DNA of 64,000 nucleotides. Origin: Maratus speciosus (Eukaryota > Arthropoda > Arachnida > Araneae > Salticidae). The stretch's first letter is position 1. Every line of letters starts with the position of its first letter. The DNA lies in the NCBI GenBank assembly GCA_963932465.1, contig CAWVRF010001058.1:1566798-1630797 (forward strand), in the 5' to 3' direction. The translations under genes and the position numbers were made by a program. Of the stretch, positions 1-12,000 are shown one piece after another. The notes under the pieces are model-generated. The model saw only the letters and a program-made list of their open reading frames with translations, did no database searches and was not told the origin of the DNA.

Positions 1-53
1 GCTGAAAATTAATTTCCTAATAAATAATAAAAAGAAACCGAATATATTGTTTC

Positions 54-71
54 AACAATCAAAGCATTGTT
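54..71. other. Short dyad within the monomer (AACAAT-6 nt-ATTGTT)
   Basis: AACAAT and ATTGTT are inverted around CAAAGC, a possible 6-bp cruciform stem. The dyad is kept in most monomers, including those with aatcaatgc in the loop. It is lost in the gcatattt, gcaatgtt and caaccatg types. Short dyads have been proposed to matter in centromeric satellites that lack CENP-B boxes; whether that applies here is unknown. Confidence 0.6.
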
Positions 72-420
72 AGAAAATTCATCAGAAAGAGTTACCGCAT
101 ATAAAACACGCAATATTTATGAAATGAATTCCGGTGCACCGCTGAAAATTAATTCCTTATTAAATAATAAAGCGAAACCGAATATATTGTTTCAACATTC
201 AAAGCATTGTTAGAAAATTCACTAGAAAGTGTTACCGCATATAAAACACGCAATATTTATGAATTGAATTCCGTTGCACCGCTGAAAATTAATTTCTTAA
301 TGAATAGTAAAGCGAAACCGAATATATTGTTTCAACAATCAAAGCATTGTTAGAAAATTCATCAGAAAGAGTTACCTCATATAAAACACGCAATATTTAT
401 GAATTGAATTCCGGTGCAGG

Positions 421-560
421 GCTGAAAATTAATTTCTTAATAAATAATAAAGCGAAACCGAATATATTGTTTCAACAATCAAAGCATTGTTAGAATATTC
501 ATCAGAAAGAGTTACAGCATATAAAACACGCAATATTTATGAATTGAATTCCGGTGCAGG
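421..560 (+). repeat. Reference 140-bp satellite monomer
   Basis: This is a representative near-consensus monomer. Landmarks in order are: an AATTAATTT palindromic AT stretch; aaataataaagcgaaaccg; a short dyad AACAAT-6 nt-ATTGTT; ttagaaaattcatcagaaag; a gttaNNgcat variable box; aaaacacgcaatatttatg; and an EcoRI site in gaattgaattccgg. The main variable positions across the window are gttaccgc/gttacctc/gttagcgc, ggtgcagg/ggtgcacc/gctgcagg, gctgaaaatt/gctcaaaatt, and gtttcaacaatc/gtttaaacaatc/gtttcaaccatg. These define monomer types used in the higher-order units. Confidence 0.95.
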
Positions 561-1260
561 GCTGAAAATTAATTTCTTAATAAATAATAAAGCGAAACCG
601 AATATATTGTTTCAACAATCAAAGCATTGTTAGAAAATTCATCAGAAAGAGTTACCGCATATAAAACACGCAATATTTATGAATTGAATTCCGGTGCAGG
701 GCTGAAAATTAATTTCTTAACAAATAATAAAGCGAAACCGAATATACTGTTTCAACAATCAAAGCATTGTTAGAAAATTCATCAGAAAGAGTTACCGCAT
801 ATAAAACGATAAATATTTATGAATTGAATTCCGGTGCAGGGCTCAAAATTAATTTTTTAATAAATAATAAAGCGAAACCGAATATATTGTTTCAACAATC
901 AAAGCATTGTTAGAAAATTCAACAGAAAGAGTTACCGCATATAAAACACGCAATATTTATGAATTGAATTCCGGTGCAGGGCTGAAAATTAATTTTTTAA
1001 TAAATAATAAAGCGAAACCGAATATATTGTTTCAACAATGAAAGCATTGTTAGAAAATTCATCAGAAAGAGTTACCGCATATAAACCACGCAATATTTAT
1101 GAATTGAATCCCGGTGCAGGGCTGAAAATTAATTTCTTAATAAATAATAAAGCGAAACCGAATATATTGTTTCAACAATCAAAGCATTATAAGAAAATTC
1201 ACCAGAAAGAGTTACCGCATATAAAACACGCAATATTTATGAATTGAATTCCGCTGCAGG

Positions 1261-1870
1261 GCTGAAAATTAATTTCTTAATAAATAATAAAGCGAAACCG
1301 AATATATTGTTTCAGCAATCAAAGCATTGTTGGAAAATTCATCAGAAAGATTTACCGCATATAAAACACGCAATATTTATGAATTGAATTCCGGTGCAGG
1401 GCTAAAAATTAATTTCTTAATAAATAATAAAGCAAAACCGAATATATTGTTTCAACAATCAAAGCATAGTTAGAAAACTCATCAGAAAGAGTTACCGCAT
1501 ATAAAACACGCAATATTTATGAATTGAATTCCGGTGCAGGGCTGAAAATTAATTTCTTAATAAATAATAAAGCGAAACCGAATATATTGTATCAACAATC
1601 AAAGCATTGTTGGAAAATTCATCAGAAAGATTTACCGCATATAAAACACGCAATATTTATGAACTGAATTCCGGTGCAGGGCTAAAAATTAATTTCTTAA
1701 TAAATAATAAAGCAAAACCGAATATATTGTTTCAACAATCAAAGCATTGTTAGATAACTCATCAGAAAGAGTTACCGCATATAAAACACGCAATATTTAT
1801 GAATTGAATTCCGGTGCAGGGCTGAAAATTAATTTCTTAATAAATAATAAAGCGAAACCGAATATATTGT
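1261..1870 (+). repeat. Local two-monomer (280-bp) satellite duplication
   Basis: Two successive dimers share rare variants: tggaaaattc with gatttaccgc at 1,331 and again at 1,611, and gctaaaaatt with agcaaaaccg at about 1,401 and 1,681. A related monomer recurs once near 3,290. This part of the array (1 to about 2,030) otherwise shows no long periodicity except that its first 260 bp resemble 2,521-2,780, an offset of 18 monomers. Confidence 0.7.
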
Positions 1871-4149
1871 TTCAACAATCAAAGCATTGTTACAAAATTC
1901 ATCAGAAAGAGTTACCGCATATAAAACGCGCAATATTTATGAATTGAATTCCGGTGCAGGGCTGAAAATTAATTTCTTAATAAATAATAAAGCGAAACCG
2001 AATATATTGTTTCAACAATCAAAGCATTGTTTGAAAATTCACCAGAAAGAGTTACCGCATATAAAACACGCAATATTTATGAATTGAATTCCGCTGCAGG
2101 GCTCAAAATTAATTTATTAATAAATAATAAAGCGAAACCGAATATATTGTTTAAACAATCAAAGCATTGTTAGAAAATTCATCAGAAAGAGTTACCGCAT
2201 ATAAAACACGCTATATTTATGAATTGAATTCCGGTGCAGGGCTGAAAATTAATTTCTTAATAAATAATAAAGCGAAACCGAATATATTGTTTCAACAATC
2301 AAAGCATTGTTAGAAAATTCATCAGAAAGAGTTACCGCATATAAAACACGCAATATTTATGAATTGAATTCCGGTGCAGGGCTGAAAATTAATTTCTTAA
2401 TAAATAATAAAGCGAAACCGAATATAATTTTTCAACAATCAAAGCATTGTTAGAAAATTCATCAGAAAGAGTTACCGCATATAAAACACGCAATATTTAT
2501 GAATTGAAATCCGGTACAGGGCTGAAAATTAATTTCCTAATAAATAATAAAAAGAAACCGAATATATTGTTTCAACAATCAAAGCATTGTTAGAAAATTC
2601 ATCAGAAAGAGTTACCGCATATAAAACACGCAATATTTATGAAATGAATTCCGGTGCACCGCTGAAAATTAATTCCTTATTAAATAATAAAGCGAAACCG
2701 AATATATTGTTTCAACAATCAAAGCATTGTTAGAAAATTCACTAGAAAGTGTTACCGCATATAAAACACGCAATATTTATGAATTGAATTCCGCTGCAGG
2801 GCTCAAAATTAATTTATTAATAAATAATAAAGCGAAACCGAATATATTGTTTCAACAATCAAAGCAATGTTAGAAAATTCATCAGAAAGAGTTACCGCAT
2901 ATAAAACACGCAATATTTATGAATTGAATCCCGGTGCAGGGCTCAAAATTAATTTCTTAGTAAATAATAAAGCGAAACCGAATATATTGTTTAAACAATC
3001 AAAGCATGGTTAGAAAATTCATCAGAAAGAGTTACCGCATATAAAACACGCAATATTTATGAATTGAATTCCGGTGCAGGGCTGAAAATTAATTTCTTAA
3101 TAAATAATAAAGCGAAACCTAATATATTGTTTCAACAATCAAAGCATTGTTAGAAAATTCATCAGAAAGAGTTACCGCATATAAAACACGCAATATTTAT
3201 GAATTGAATTCCGGTGCAGGGCTGAAAATTAATTTCTTTATAAATAATAAAGCGAAACCGAATATATAGTATCAACAATCAAAGCATTGTTGGAAAATTC
3301 ATCAGAAAGATTTACCGCATATAAAACACGCAATATTTATGAATTGAATTCCGGTGCAGGGCTTAAAATTAATTTCTTAATAAATAATAAAGCAAAACCG
3401 AATATATTGTTTCAACAATCAAAGCATTGTTAGAAAATTCATCAGAAAGAGTTACCGCATATAAAACAAGCAATATTTATGAATTGAATTCCGCTGCAGG
3501 GCTCAAAATTAATTTATTAATAAATAATAAAGCGAAACCGAATATATTGTTTCAACAATCAAAGCATTGTTAGAAAATTCATCAGAAGGAGTTACCGCAT
3601 ATAAAACACGCAATATTTATGAATTGAAATCCGGTACAGGGCTGAAAATTAATTTCCTAATAAATAATAAAAAGAAACCGAATATATTGTTTCAACAATC
3701 AAAGCATTGTTAGAAAATTCATCAGAAAGAGTTACCGCATATAAAACACGCAATATTTATGAATTGAATTCCGGTGCACCGCTGAAAATTAATTCCTTAT
3801 TAAATAATAAAGCGAAACCGAATATATTGTTTCAACAATCAAAGCATTGTTAGAAAATTCATCAGAAAGTGTTACCGCATATAAAACACGCAATATTTAT
3901 GAATTGAATTCCGGTGTAGGGCTGAAAATTAATTTCTTAATAAATAATAAAGCGAAACCGAATATATTGTTTCAACAATCAAAGCATTGTTAGAAAATTC
4001 ACCAGAAAGAGTTACCGCATATAAAACACGCAATATTTATGAATTGAATTCCGCTGCAGGGCTCAAAATTAATTTATTAATAAATAATAAAGCGAAACCG
4101 AATATATTGTTTCAACAATCAAAGCATTGTTAGAAAATTCATCAGAAAG

Positions 4150-4300
4150 AGTTACCGCATATAAAACACGCAATATTTATGAATTGAATCCCGGTGCAGG
4201 GCTCAAAATTAATTTCTTAGTAAATAATAAAGCGAAACCGAATATATTGTTTAAACAATCAAAGCATTGTTAGAAAATTAATCAGAAAGAGTTCCGCATA
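4150..4300 (+). repeat. 139-bp satellite monomer marked by gttccgc
   Basis: One base is missing in the variable box (gttaccgc becomes gttccgc), with a neighbouring attaatcag change. Identical copies lie at 4,291, 6,542, 11,173, 13,284 and 15,535. I saw none in the right array. The shared rare deletion shows that these monomers descend from one ancestor by block amplification rather than recurrent mutation. Confidence 0.85.
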
Positions 4301-5149
4301 TAAAACACGCAATATTTATGAATTGAATTCCGCTGCAGGGCTCAAAATTAATTTATTAATAAATAATAAAGCGAAACCGAATATATTGTTTCAACAATCA
4401 AAGCATTGTTAGAAAATTCATCAGAAAGAGTTACCGCATATAAAACACGCAATATTTATGAATTGAATTCCGGTGCAGGGCTGAAAATTAATTTCTTAAT
4501 AAATAATAAAGCGAAACCGAATATATTGTTTCAACAATCAAAGCATTGTTAGAAAATTCTTCAGAAAGAGTTACCGCATATAAAACACGCAATATTTATG
4601 AATTGAATTCCGGTGCAGGGCTGAAAATTAATTTCCTAATAAATAATAAAAAGAAACCGAATATATTGTTTCAACAATCAAAGCATTGTTAGAAAATTCA
4701 TCAGAAAGAGTTACCGCATATAAAACACGCAATATTTATGAATTGAATTCCGGTGCACCGCTGAAAATTAATTCCTTATTAAATAATAAAGCGAAACCGA
4801 ATATATTGTTTCAACAATCAAAGCATTGTTAGAAAATTCACCAGAAAGAGTTACCGCATATAAAACACGCAATATTTATGAATTGAATTCCGCTGCAGGG
4901 CTCAAAATTAATTTATTAATAAATAATAAAGCGAAACCGAATATATTGTTTCAACAATCAAAGCATTGTTAGAAAATTCATCAGAAAGAGTTACCGCATA
5001 TAAAACACGGAATATTTATGAATTGATTTCCGGTGCAGGGCTGAAAATTAATTTGTTAATAAATAACAAAGCGAAACCGAATATATTGTTTCAACAATCA
5101 ATGCATTGTTAGAAAATTCATCAGAAAGAATTACCGCATATAAAACACG

Positions 5150-5500
5150 CAATATTTATGAACTGAATTCCGGTGCAGGGCTGAAAATTAATTTCTTAAT
5201 CTCAATAAATAATAAAGCGAAACCGAATATATTGTTTCAACAATCAAAGCATTGTTAGAAAATTCCTCAGAAAGAGTTACCTCATATAAAACACGCAATA
5301 TTTATGAATTGAATTCCGGTGCAGGGCTGAAAATTAATTTCTTAATAAATAATAAAGCGAAACCGAATATATTGTTTCAACAATCAATGCATTGTTAGAA
5401 AATTCATCAGAAAGAATTACCGCATATAAAACACGCAATATTTATGAACTGAATTCCGGTGCAGGGCTGAAAATTAATTTCTTAATCTTAATAAATAATA
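5150..5500 (+). repeat. 146-bp satellite monomers with a 6-bp insertion (first pair)
   Basis: After atttcttaat an extra 6 bp gives ctcaataaat (5,201) or cttaataaat (5,483) before aataataaag. In the left array this insertion occurs near 5,201, 5,483, 7,311, 8,297, 11,943, 12,225, 14,053, 15,039, 16,304 and 17,290. In the right array it occurs near 28,264, 29,251, 30,797, 31,363, 31,929, 32,775, 36,981, 40,077, 42,173, 46,239, 48,065, 49,331, 51,717, 52,703, 55,089, 56,495, 59,441 and 62,805. The ctc form appears only on the left. The monomer is usually linked to aatcaatgc, gaattaccgc (the plain gttaccgc box otherwise) and gaactgaattcc. Confidence 0.9.
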
Positions 5501-8500
5501 AAGCGAAACCGAATATATTGTTTCAACAATCAAAGCATTGTTAGAAAATTCATCAGAAAGAGTTACCTCATATAAAACAAGCAATATTTATGAATTGAAT
5601 TCCGGTGCAGGGCTGAAAATTAATTTCTTAATAAATAATAAAGCGAAACCGAATATATGGTTTAAACAATCAAAGCATATTTAGAAAATTCATCAGAAAG
5701 AGTTACCGCATATAAAACACGCAATATTTATGAAATGAATTCCGGTGCAGGGCTGAAAATTAATTTCTTAATAAATAATAAAGCGAAACCGAATATATTG
5801 TTTCAACAATCAAAGCAATGTTAGAAAATTCATCAGAAAGAATTACCGAATATAAAACACGCAATATTTATGAATTGAAATCCGGTACAGGGCTGAAAAT
5901 TAATTTCTTAATAAATAATAAAGAGAAACCGAATATATTGTTTCAACAATCAAAGCATTGTTAGAAAATTCATCAGAAAGAGTTACCGCATATAAAACAC
6001 GCAATATTTATGAATTGAATTCCGGTGCACCGCTGAAATTTAATTCCTTATTAAATAATAAAGCGAAACCGAATATATTGTTTCAACAATCAAAGCATTG
6101 TTAGAAAATTCATGAGAAAGAGTTACCTCATATAAAACACGCAATATTTATGAATTGAATTCCGGTGCAGGGCTGAAAATTAATTTCTTAATAAATAATA
6201 AAGCGAAACCGAATATATTGTTTAAACAATCAAAGCATTGTTAGAAAATTCATCAGAAAGAGTTACCGCATATAAAACACGCAATATTTATGAATTGAAT
6301 TCCGCTGCAGGGCTCAAAATTAATTTATTAATAAATAATAAAGCGAAACCGAATATATTGTTTAAACAATCAAAGCATTGTTAGAAAATTCATCAGAAAG
6401 AGTTACCGCATATAAAACACGCAATATTTATCAATTGAATTCCGCTGCAGGGCTCAAAATTAATTTATTAATAAATAATAAAGCGAAACCGAATATATTG
6501 TTTAAACAATCAAAGCATTGTTAGAAAATTAATCAGAAAGAGTTCCGCATATAAAACACGCAATATTTATGAATTGAATTCCGCTGCAGGGCTCAAAATT
6601 AATTTATTAATAAATAATAAAGCGAAACCGAATATATTGTTTCAACAATCAAAGCATTGTTAGAAAATTCATCAGAAAGAGTTACCGCATATAAAACACG
6701 CAATATTTATGAATTGAATTCCGGTGCAGGGCTGAAAATTAATTTCTTAATAAATAATAAAGCGAAACCGAATATATTGTTTCAACAATCAAAGCATTGT
6801 TAGAAAATTCTTCAGAAAGAGTTACCGCATATAAAACACGCAATATTTATGAATTGAATTCCGGTGCAGGGCTGAAAATTAATTTCCTAATAAATAATAA
6901 AAAGAAACCGAATATATTGTTTCAACAATCAAAGCATTGTTAGAAAATTCATCAGAAAGAGTTACCGCATATAAAACACGCAATATTTATGAATTGAATT
7001 CCGGTGCACCGCTGAAAATTAATTCCTTATTAAATAATAAAGCGAAACCGAATATATTGTTTCAACAATCAAAGCATTGTTAGAAAATTCACCAGAAAGA
7101 GTTACCGCATATAAAACACGCAATATTTATGAATTGAATTCCGCTGCAGGGCTCAAAATTAATTTATTAATAAATAATAAAGCGAAACCGAATATATTGT
7201 TTCAACAATCAATGCATTGTTAGAAAATTCATCAGAAAGAATTACCGCATATAAAACACGCAATATTTATGAACTGAATTCCGGTGCAGGGCTGAAAATT
7301 AATTTCTTAATCTTAATAAATAATAAAGCGAAACCGAATATATTGTTTCAACAATCAAAGCATTGTTAGAAAATTCATCAGAAAGAGTTACCTCATATAA
7401 AACACGCAATATTTATGAATTGAATTCCGGTGCAGGGCTGAAAATTAATTTCTTAATAAATAATAAAGCGAAACCGAATATATGGTTTAAACAATCAAAG
7501 CATATTTAGAAAATTCATCAGAAAGAGTTACGGCATATAAAACACGCAATATTTATGAAATGAATTCCGGTGCAGGGCTGAAAATTAATTTCTTAATAAA
7601 TAATAAAGCGAAACCGAATATATTGTTTCAACAATCAAAGCATTGTTAGAAAATTCATCAGAAAGAATTACCGAATATAAAACACGCAATATTTATGAAT
7701 TGAAATCCGGTACAGGGCTGAAAATTAATTTCTTAATAAATAATAAAGAGAAACCGAATATATTGTTTCAACAATCAAAGCATTGTTAGAAAATTCATCA
7801 GAAAGAGTTACCGCATATAAAACACGCAATATTTATGAATTGAATTCCGGTGCACCGCTGAAATTTAATTCCTTATTAAATAATAAAGCGAAACCGAATA
7901 TATTGTTTGAACAATCAAAGCATTGTTAGAAAATTCATGAGAAAGAGTTACCTCATATAAAACACGCAATATTTATGAATTGAATTCCGGTGCAGGGCTG
8001 AAAATTAATTTCTTAATAAATAATAAAGCGAAACCGAATATATTGTTTAAACAATCAAAGCATTGTTAGAAAATTCATCAGAAAGAGTTACCGCATATAA
8101 AACACGCAATATTTATCAATTGAATTCCGCTGCAGGGCTCAAAATTAATTTCCTAATAAATAACAAAGCGAAACCGAATATATTGTTTCAACAATCAATG
8201 CATTGTTAGAAAATTCATCAGAAAGAATTACCGCATATAAAACACGCAATATTTATGAACTGAATTCCGGTGCAGGGCTGAAAATTAATTTCTTAATCTC
8301 AATAAATAATAAAGCGAAACCGAATATATTGTTTCAACAATCAAAGCATTGTTAGAAAATTCCTCAGAAAGAGTTACCTCATATAAAACACGCAATATTT
8401 ATGAATTGAATTCCGGTGCAGGGCTGAAAATTAATTTCTTAATAAATAATAAAGCGAAACCGAATATATTGTTTCAACAATCAATGCATTGTTAGAAAAT

Positions 8501-9049
8501 TCATCAGAAAGAATTACCGCATATAAAACACGCAATATTTATGAATTGAATTCCGGTGCAGGGCTGAAAATTAATTTCTTAATAAATAATAAAGCGAAAC
8601 CGAATATATGGTTTAAACAATCAAAGCATATTTAGAAAATTCATCAGAAAGAGTTACCGCATATAAAACACGCAATATTTATGAAATGAATTCCGGTGCA
8701 GGGCTGAAAATTAATTTCTTAATAAATAATAAAGCGAAACCGAATATATTGTTTCAACAATCAAAGCATTGTTAGAAAATTCATCAGAAAGAGTTACCGC
8801 ATATAAAACACGCAATATTTATGAAATGAATTCCGGTGCAGGGCTGAAAATTAATTTCTTAATAAATAATAAAGCGAAACCGAATATATTGTTTCAACAA
8901 TCAAAGCATTGTTAGAAAATTCATCAGAAAGAATTACCGAATATAAAACACGCAATATTTATGAATTGAAATCCGGTACAGGGCTGAAAATTAATTTCTT
9001 AATAAATAATAAAGCGAAACCGAATATATTGTTTCAACAATCAAAGCAT

Positions 9050-12000
9050 TGTTTGAAAATTCACCAGAAAGAGTTACCGCATATAAAACACGCAATATTT
9101 ATGAATTGAATTCCGCTGCAGGGCTCAAAATTAATTTATTAATAAATAATAAAGCGAAACCGAATATATTGTTTAAACAATCAAAGCATTGTTAGAAAAT
9201 TCATCAGAAAGAGTTACCGCATATAAAACACGCTATATTTATGAATTGAATTCCGGTGCAGGGCTGAAAATTAATTTCTTAATAAATAATAAAGCGAAAC
9301 CGAATATATTGTTTCAACAATCAAAGCATTGTTAGAAAATTCATCAGAAAGAGTTACCGCATATAAAACACGCAATATTTATGAATTGAATTCCGGTGCA
9401 GGGCTGAAAATTAATTTCTTAATAAATAATAAAGCGAAACCGAATATAATTTTTCAACAATCAAAGCATTGTTAGAAAATTCATCAGAAAGAGTTACCGC
9501 ATATAAAACACGCAATATTTATGAATTGAAATCCGGTACAGGGCTGAAAATTAATTTCCTAATAAATAATAAAAAGAAACCGAATATATTGTTTCAACAA
9601 TCAAAGCATTGTTAGAAAATTCATCAGAAAGAGTTACCGCATATAAAACACGCAATATTTATGAAATGAATTCCGGTGCACCGCTGAAAATTAATTCCTT
9701 ATTAAATAATAAAGCGAAACCGAATATATTGTTTCAACAATCAAAGCATTGTTAGAAAATTCACTAGAAAGTGTTACCGCATATAAAACACGCAATATTT
9801 ATGAATTGAATTCCGCTGCAGGGCTCAAAATTAATTTATTAATAAATAATAAAGCGAAACCGAATATATTGTTTCAACAATCAAAGCAATGTTAGAAAAT
9901 TCATCAGAAAGAGTTACCGCATATAAAACACGCAATATTTATGAATTGAATCCCGGTGCAGGGCTCAAAATTAATTTCTTAGTAAATAATAAAGCGAAAC
10001 CGAATATATTGTTTAAACAATCAAAGCATGGTTAGAAAATTCATCAGAAAGAGTTACCGCATATAAAACACGCAATATTTATGAATTGAATTCCGGTGCA
10101 GGGCTGAAAATTAATTTCTTAATAAATAATAAAGCGAAACCTAATATATTGTTTCAACAATCAAAGCATTGTTAGAAAATTCATCAGAAAGAGTTACCGC
10201 ATATAAAACACGCAATATTTATGAATTGAATTCCGGTGCAGGGCTGAAAATTAATTTCTTTATAAATAATAAAGCGAAACCGAATATATTGTTTCAACAA
10301 TCAAAGCATTGTTAGAAAATTCATCAGAAAGAGTTACCGCATATAAAACAAGCAATATTTATGAATTGAATTCCGCTGCAGGGCTCAAAATTAATTTATT
10401 AATAAATAATAAAGCGAAACCGAATATATTGTTTCAACAATCAAAGCATTGTTAGAAAATTCATCAGAAGGAGTTACCGCATATAAAACACGCAATATTT
10501 ATGAATTGAAATCCGGTACAGGGCTGAAAATTAATTTCCTAATAAATAATAAAAAGAAACCGAATATATTGTTTCAACAATCAAAGCATTGTTAGAAAAT
10601 TCATCAGAAAGAGTTACCGCATATAAAACACGCAATATTTATGAATTGAATCCCGGTGCAGGGCTCAAAATTAATTTCTTAGTAAATAATAAAGCGAAAC
10701 CGAATATATTGTTTAAACAATCAAAGCATTGTTAGAAAATTCATCAGAAAGTGTTACCGCATATAAAACACGCAATATTTATGAATTGAATTCCGGTGCA
10801 GGGCTGAAAATTAATTTCTTAATAAATAATAAAGCGAAACCGAATATATTGTTTCAACAATCAAAGCATTGTTAGAAAATTCACCAGAAAGAGTTACCGC
10901 ATATAAAACACGCAATATTTATGAATTGAATTCCGCTGCAGGGCTCAAAATTAATTTATTAATAAATAATAAAGCGAAACCGAATATATTGTTTCAACAA
11001 TCAAAGCATTGTTAGAAAATTCATCAGAAAGAGTTACCGCATATAAAACACGCAATATTTATGAATTGAATCCCGGTGCAGGGCTCAAAATTAATTTCTT
11101 AGTAAATAATAAAGCGAAACCGAATATATTGTTTAAACAATCAAAGCATTGTTAGAAAATTAATCAGAAAGAGTTCCGCATATAAAACACGCAATATTTA
11201 TGAATTGAATTCCGCTGCAGGGCTCAAAATTAATTTATTAATAAATAATAAAGCGAAACCGAATATATTGTTTCAACAATCAAAGCATTGTTAGAAAATT
11301 CATCAGAAAGAGTTACCGCATATAAAACACGCAATATTTATGAATTGAATTCCGGTGCAGGGCTGAAAATTAATTTCTTAATAAATAATAAAGCGAAACC
11401 GAATATATTGTTTCAACAATCAAAGCATTGTTAGAAAATTCTTCAGAAAGAGTTACCGCATATAAAACACGCAATATTTATGAATTGAATTCCGGTGCAG
11501 GGCTGAAAATTAATTTCCTAATAAATAATAAAAAGAAACCGAATATATTGTTTCAACAATCAAAGCATTGTTAGAAAATTCATCAGAAAGAGTTACCGCA
11601 TATAAAACACGCAATATTTATGAATTGAATTCCGGTGCACCGCTGAAAATTAATTCCTTATTAAATAATAAAGCGAAACCGAATATATTGTTTCAACAAT
11701 CAAAGCATTGTTAGAAAATTCACCAGAAAGAGTTACCGCATATAAAACACGGAATATTTATGAATTGATTTCCGGTGCAGGGCTGAAAATTAATTTGTTA
11801 ATAAATAACAAAGCGAAACCGAATATATTGTTTCAACAATCAATGCATTGTTAGAAAATTCATCAGAAAGAATTACCGCATATAAAACACGCAATATTTA
11901 TGAACTGAATTCCGGTGCAGGGCTGAAAATTAATTTCTTAATCTCAATAAATAATAAAGCGAAACCGAATATATTGTTTCAACAATCAAAGCATTGTTAG

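Larger units (their letters stand above)
2030..8470 (+). repeat. Large satellite duplication, copy 1
   Basis: This stretch of about 6.4 kb is repeated at 9,050-15,210. Rare landmarks pair at fixed offsets: gcattgtttgaaaattc (2,025/9,047), aatataattt (2,421/9,443) and aagcaatgtt (2,863/9,885) at 7,022; acaagcaat (3,466/10,348) and gttccgc (4,291/11,173) at 6,882; and the ctcaataaat insertions (5,201/11,943) at 6,742. Each offset step is exactly one 140-bp monomer, so single monomers were gained or lost after duplication. The offset 7,022 equals 50 monomers with four 6-bp insertions and two 1-bp losses. Confidence 0.9.

Noticed and set aside
421..560. CENP-B box in the monomer
   Set aside because: I looked for the core TTCG....A..CGGG pattern on both strands and did not see a convincing match.
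1038..2087. Open frames of 66-69 codons in the satellite (also at 8,909 and elsewhere)
   Set aside because: They arise where the usual TAG in tgttagaaaa is mutated in one monomer. Since 140 is not a multiple of 3, the frame shifts each monomer and soon stops. No start context, splice signals or codon pattern supports a gene.
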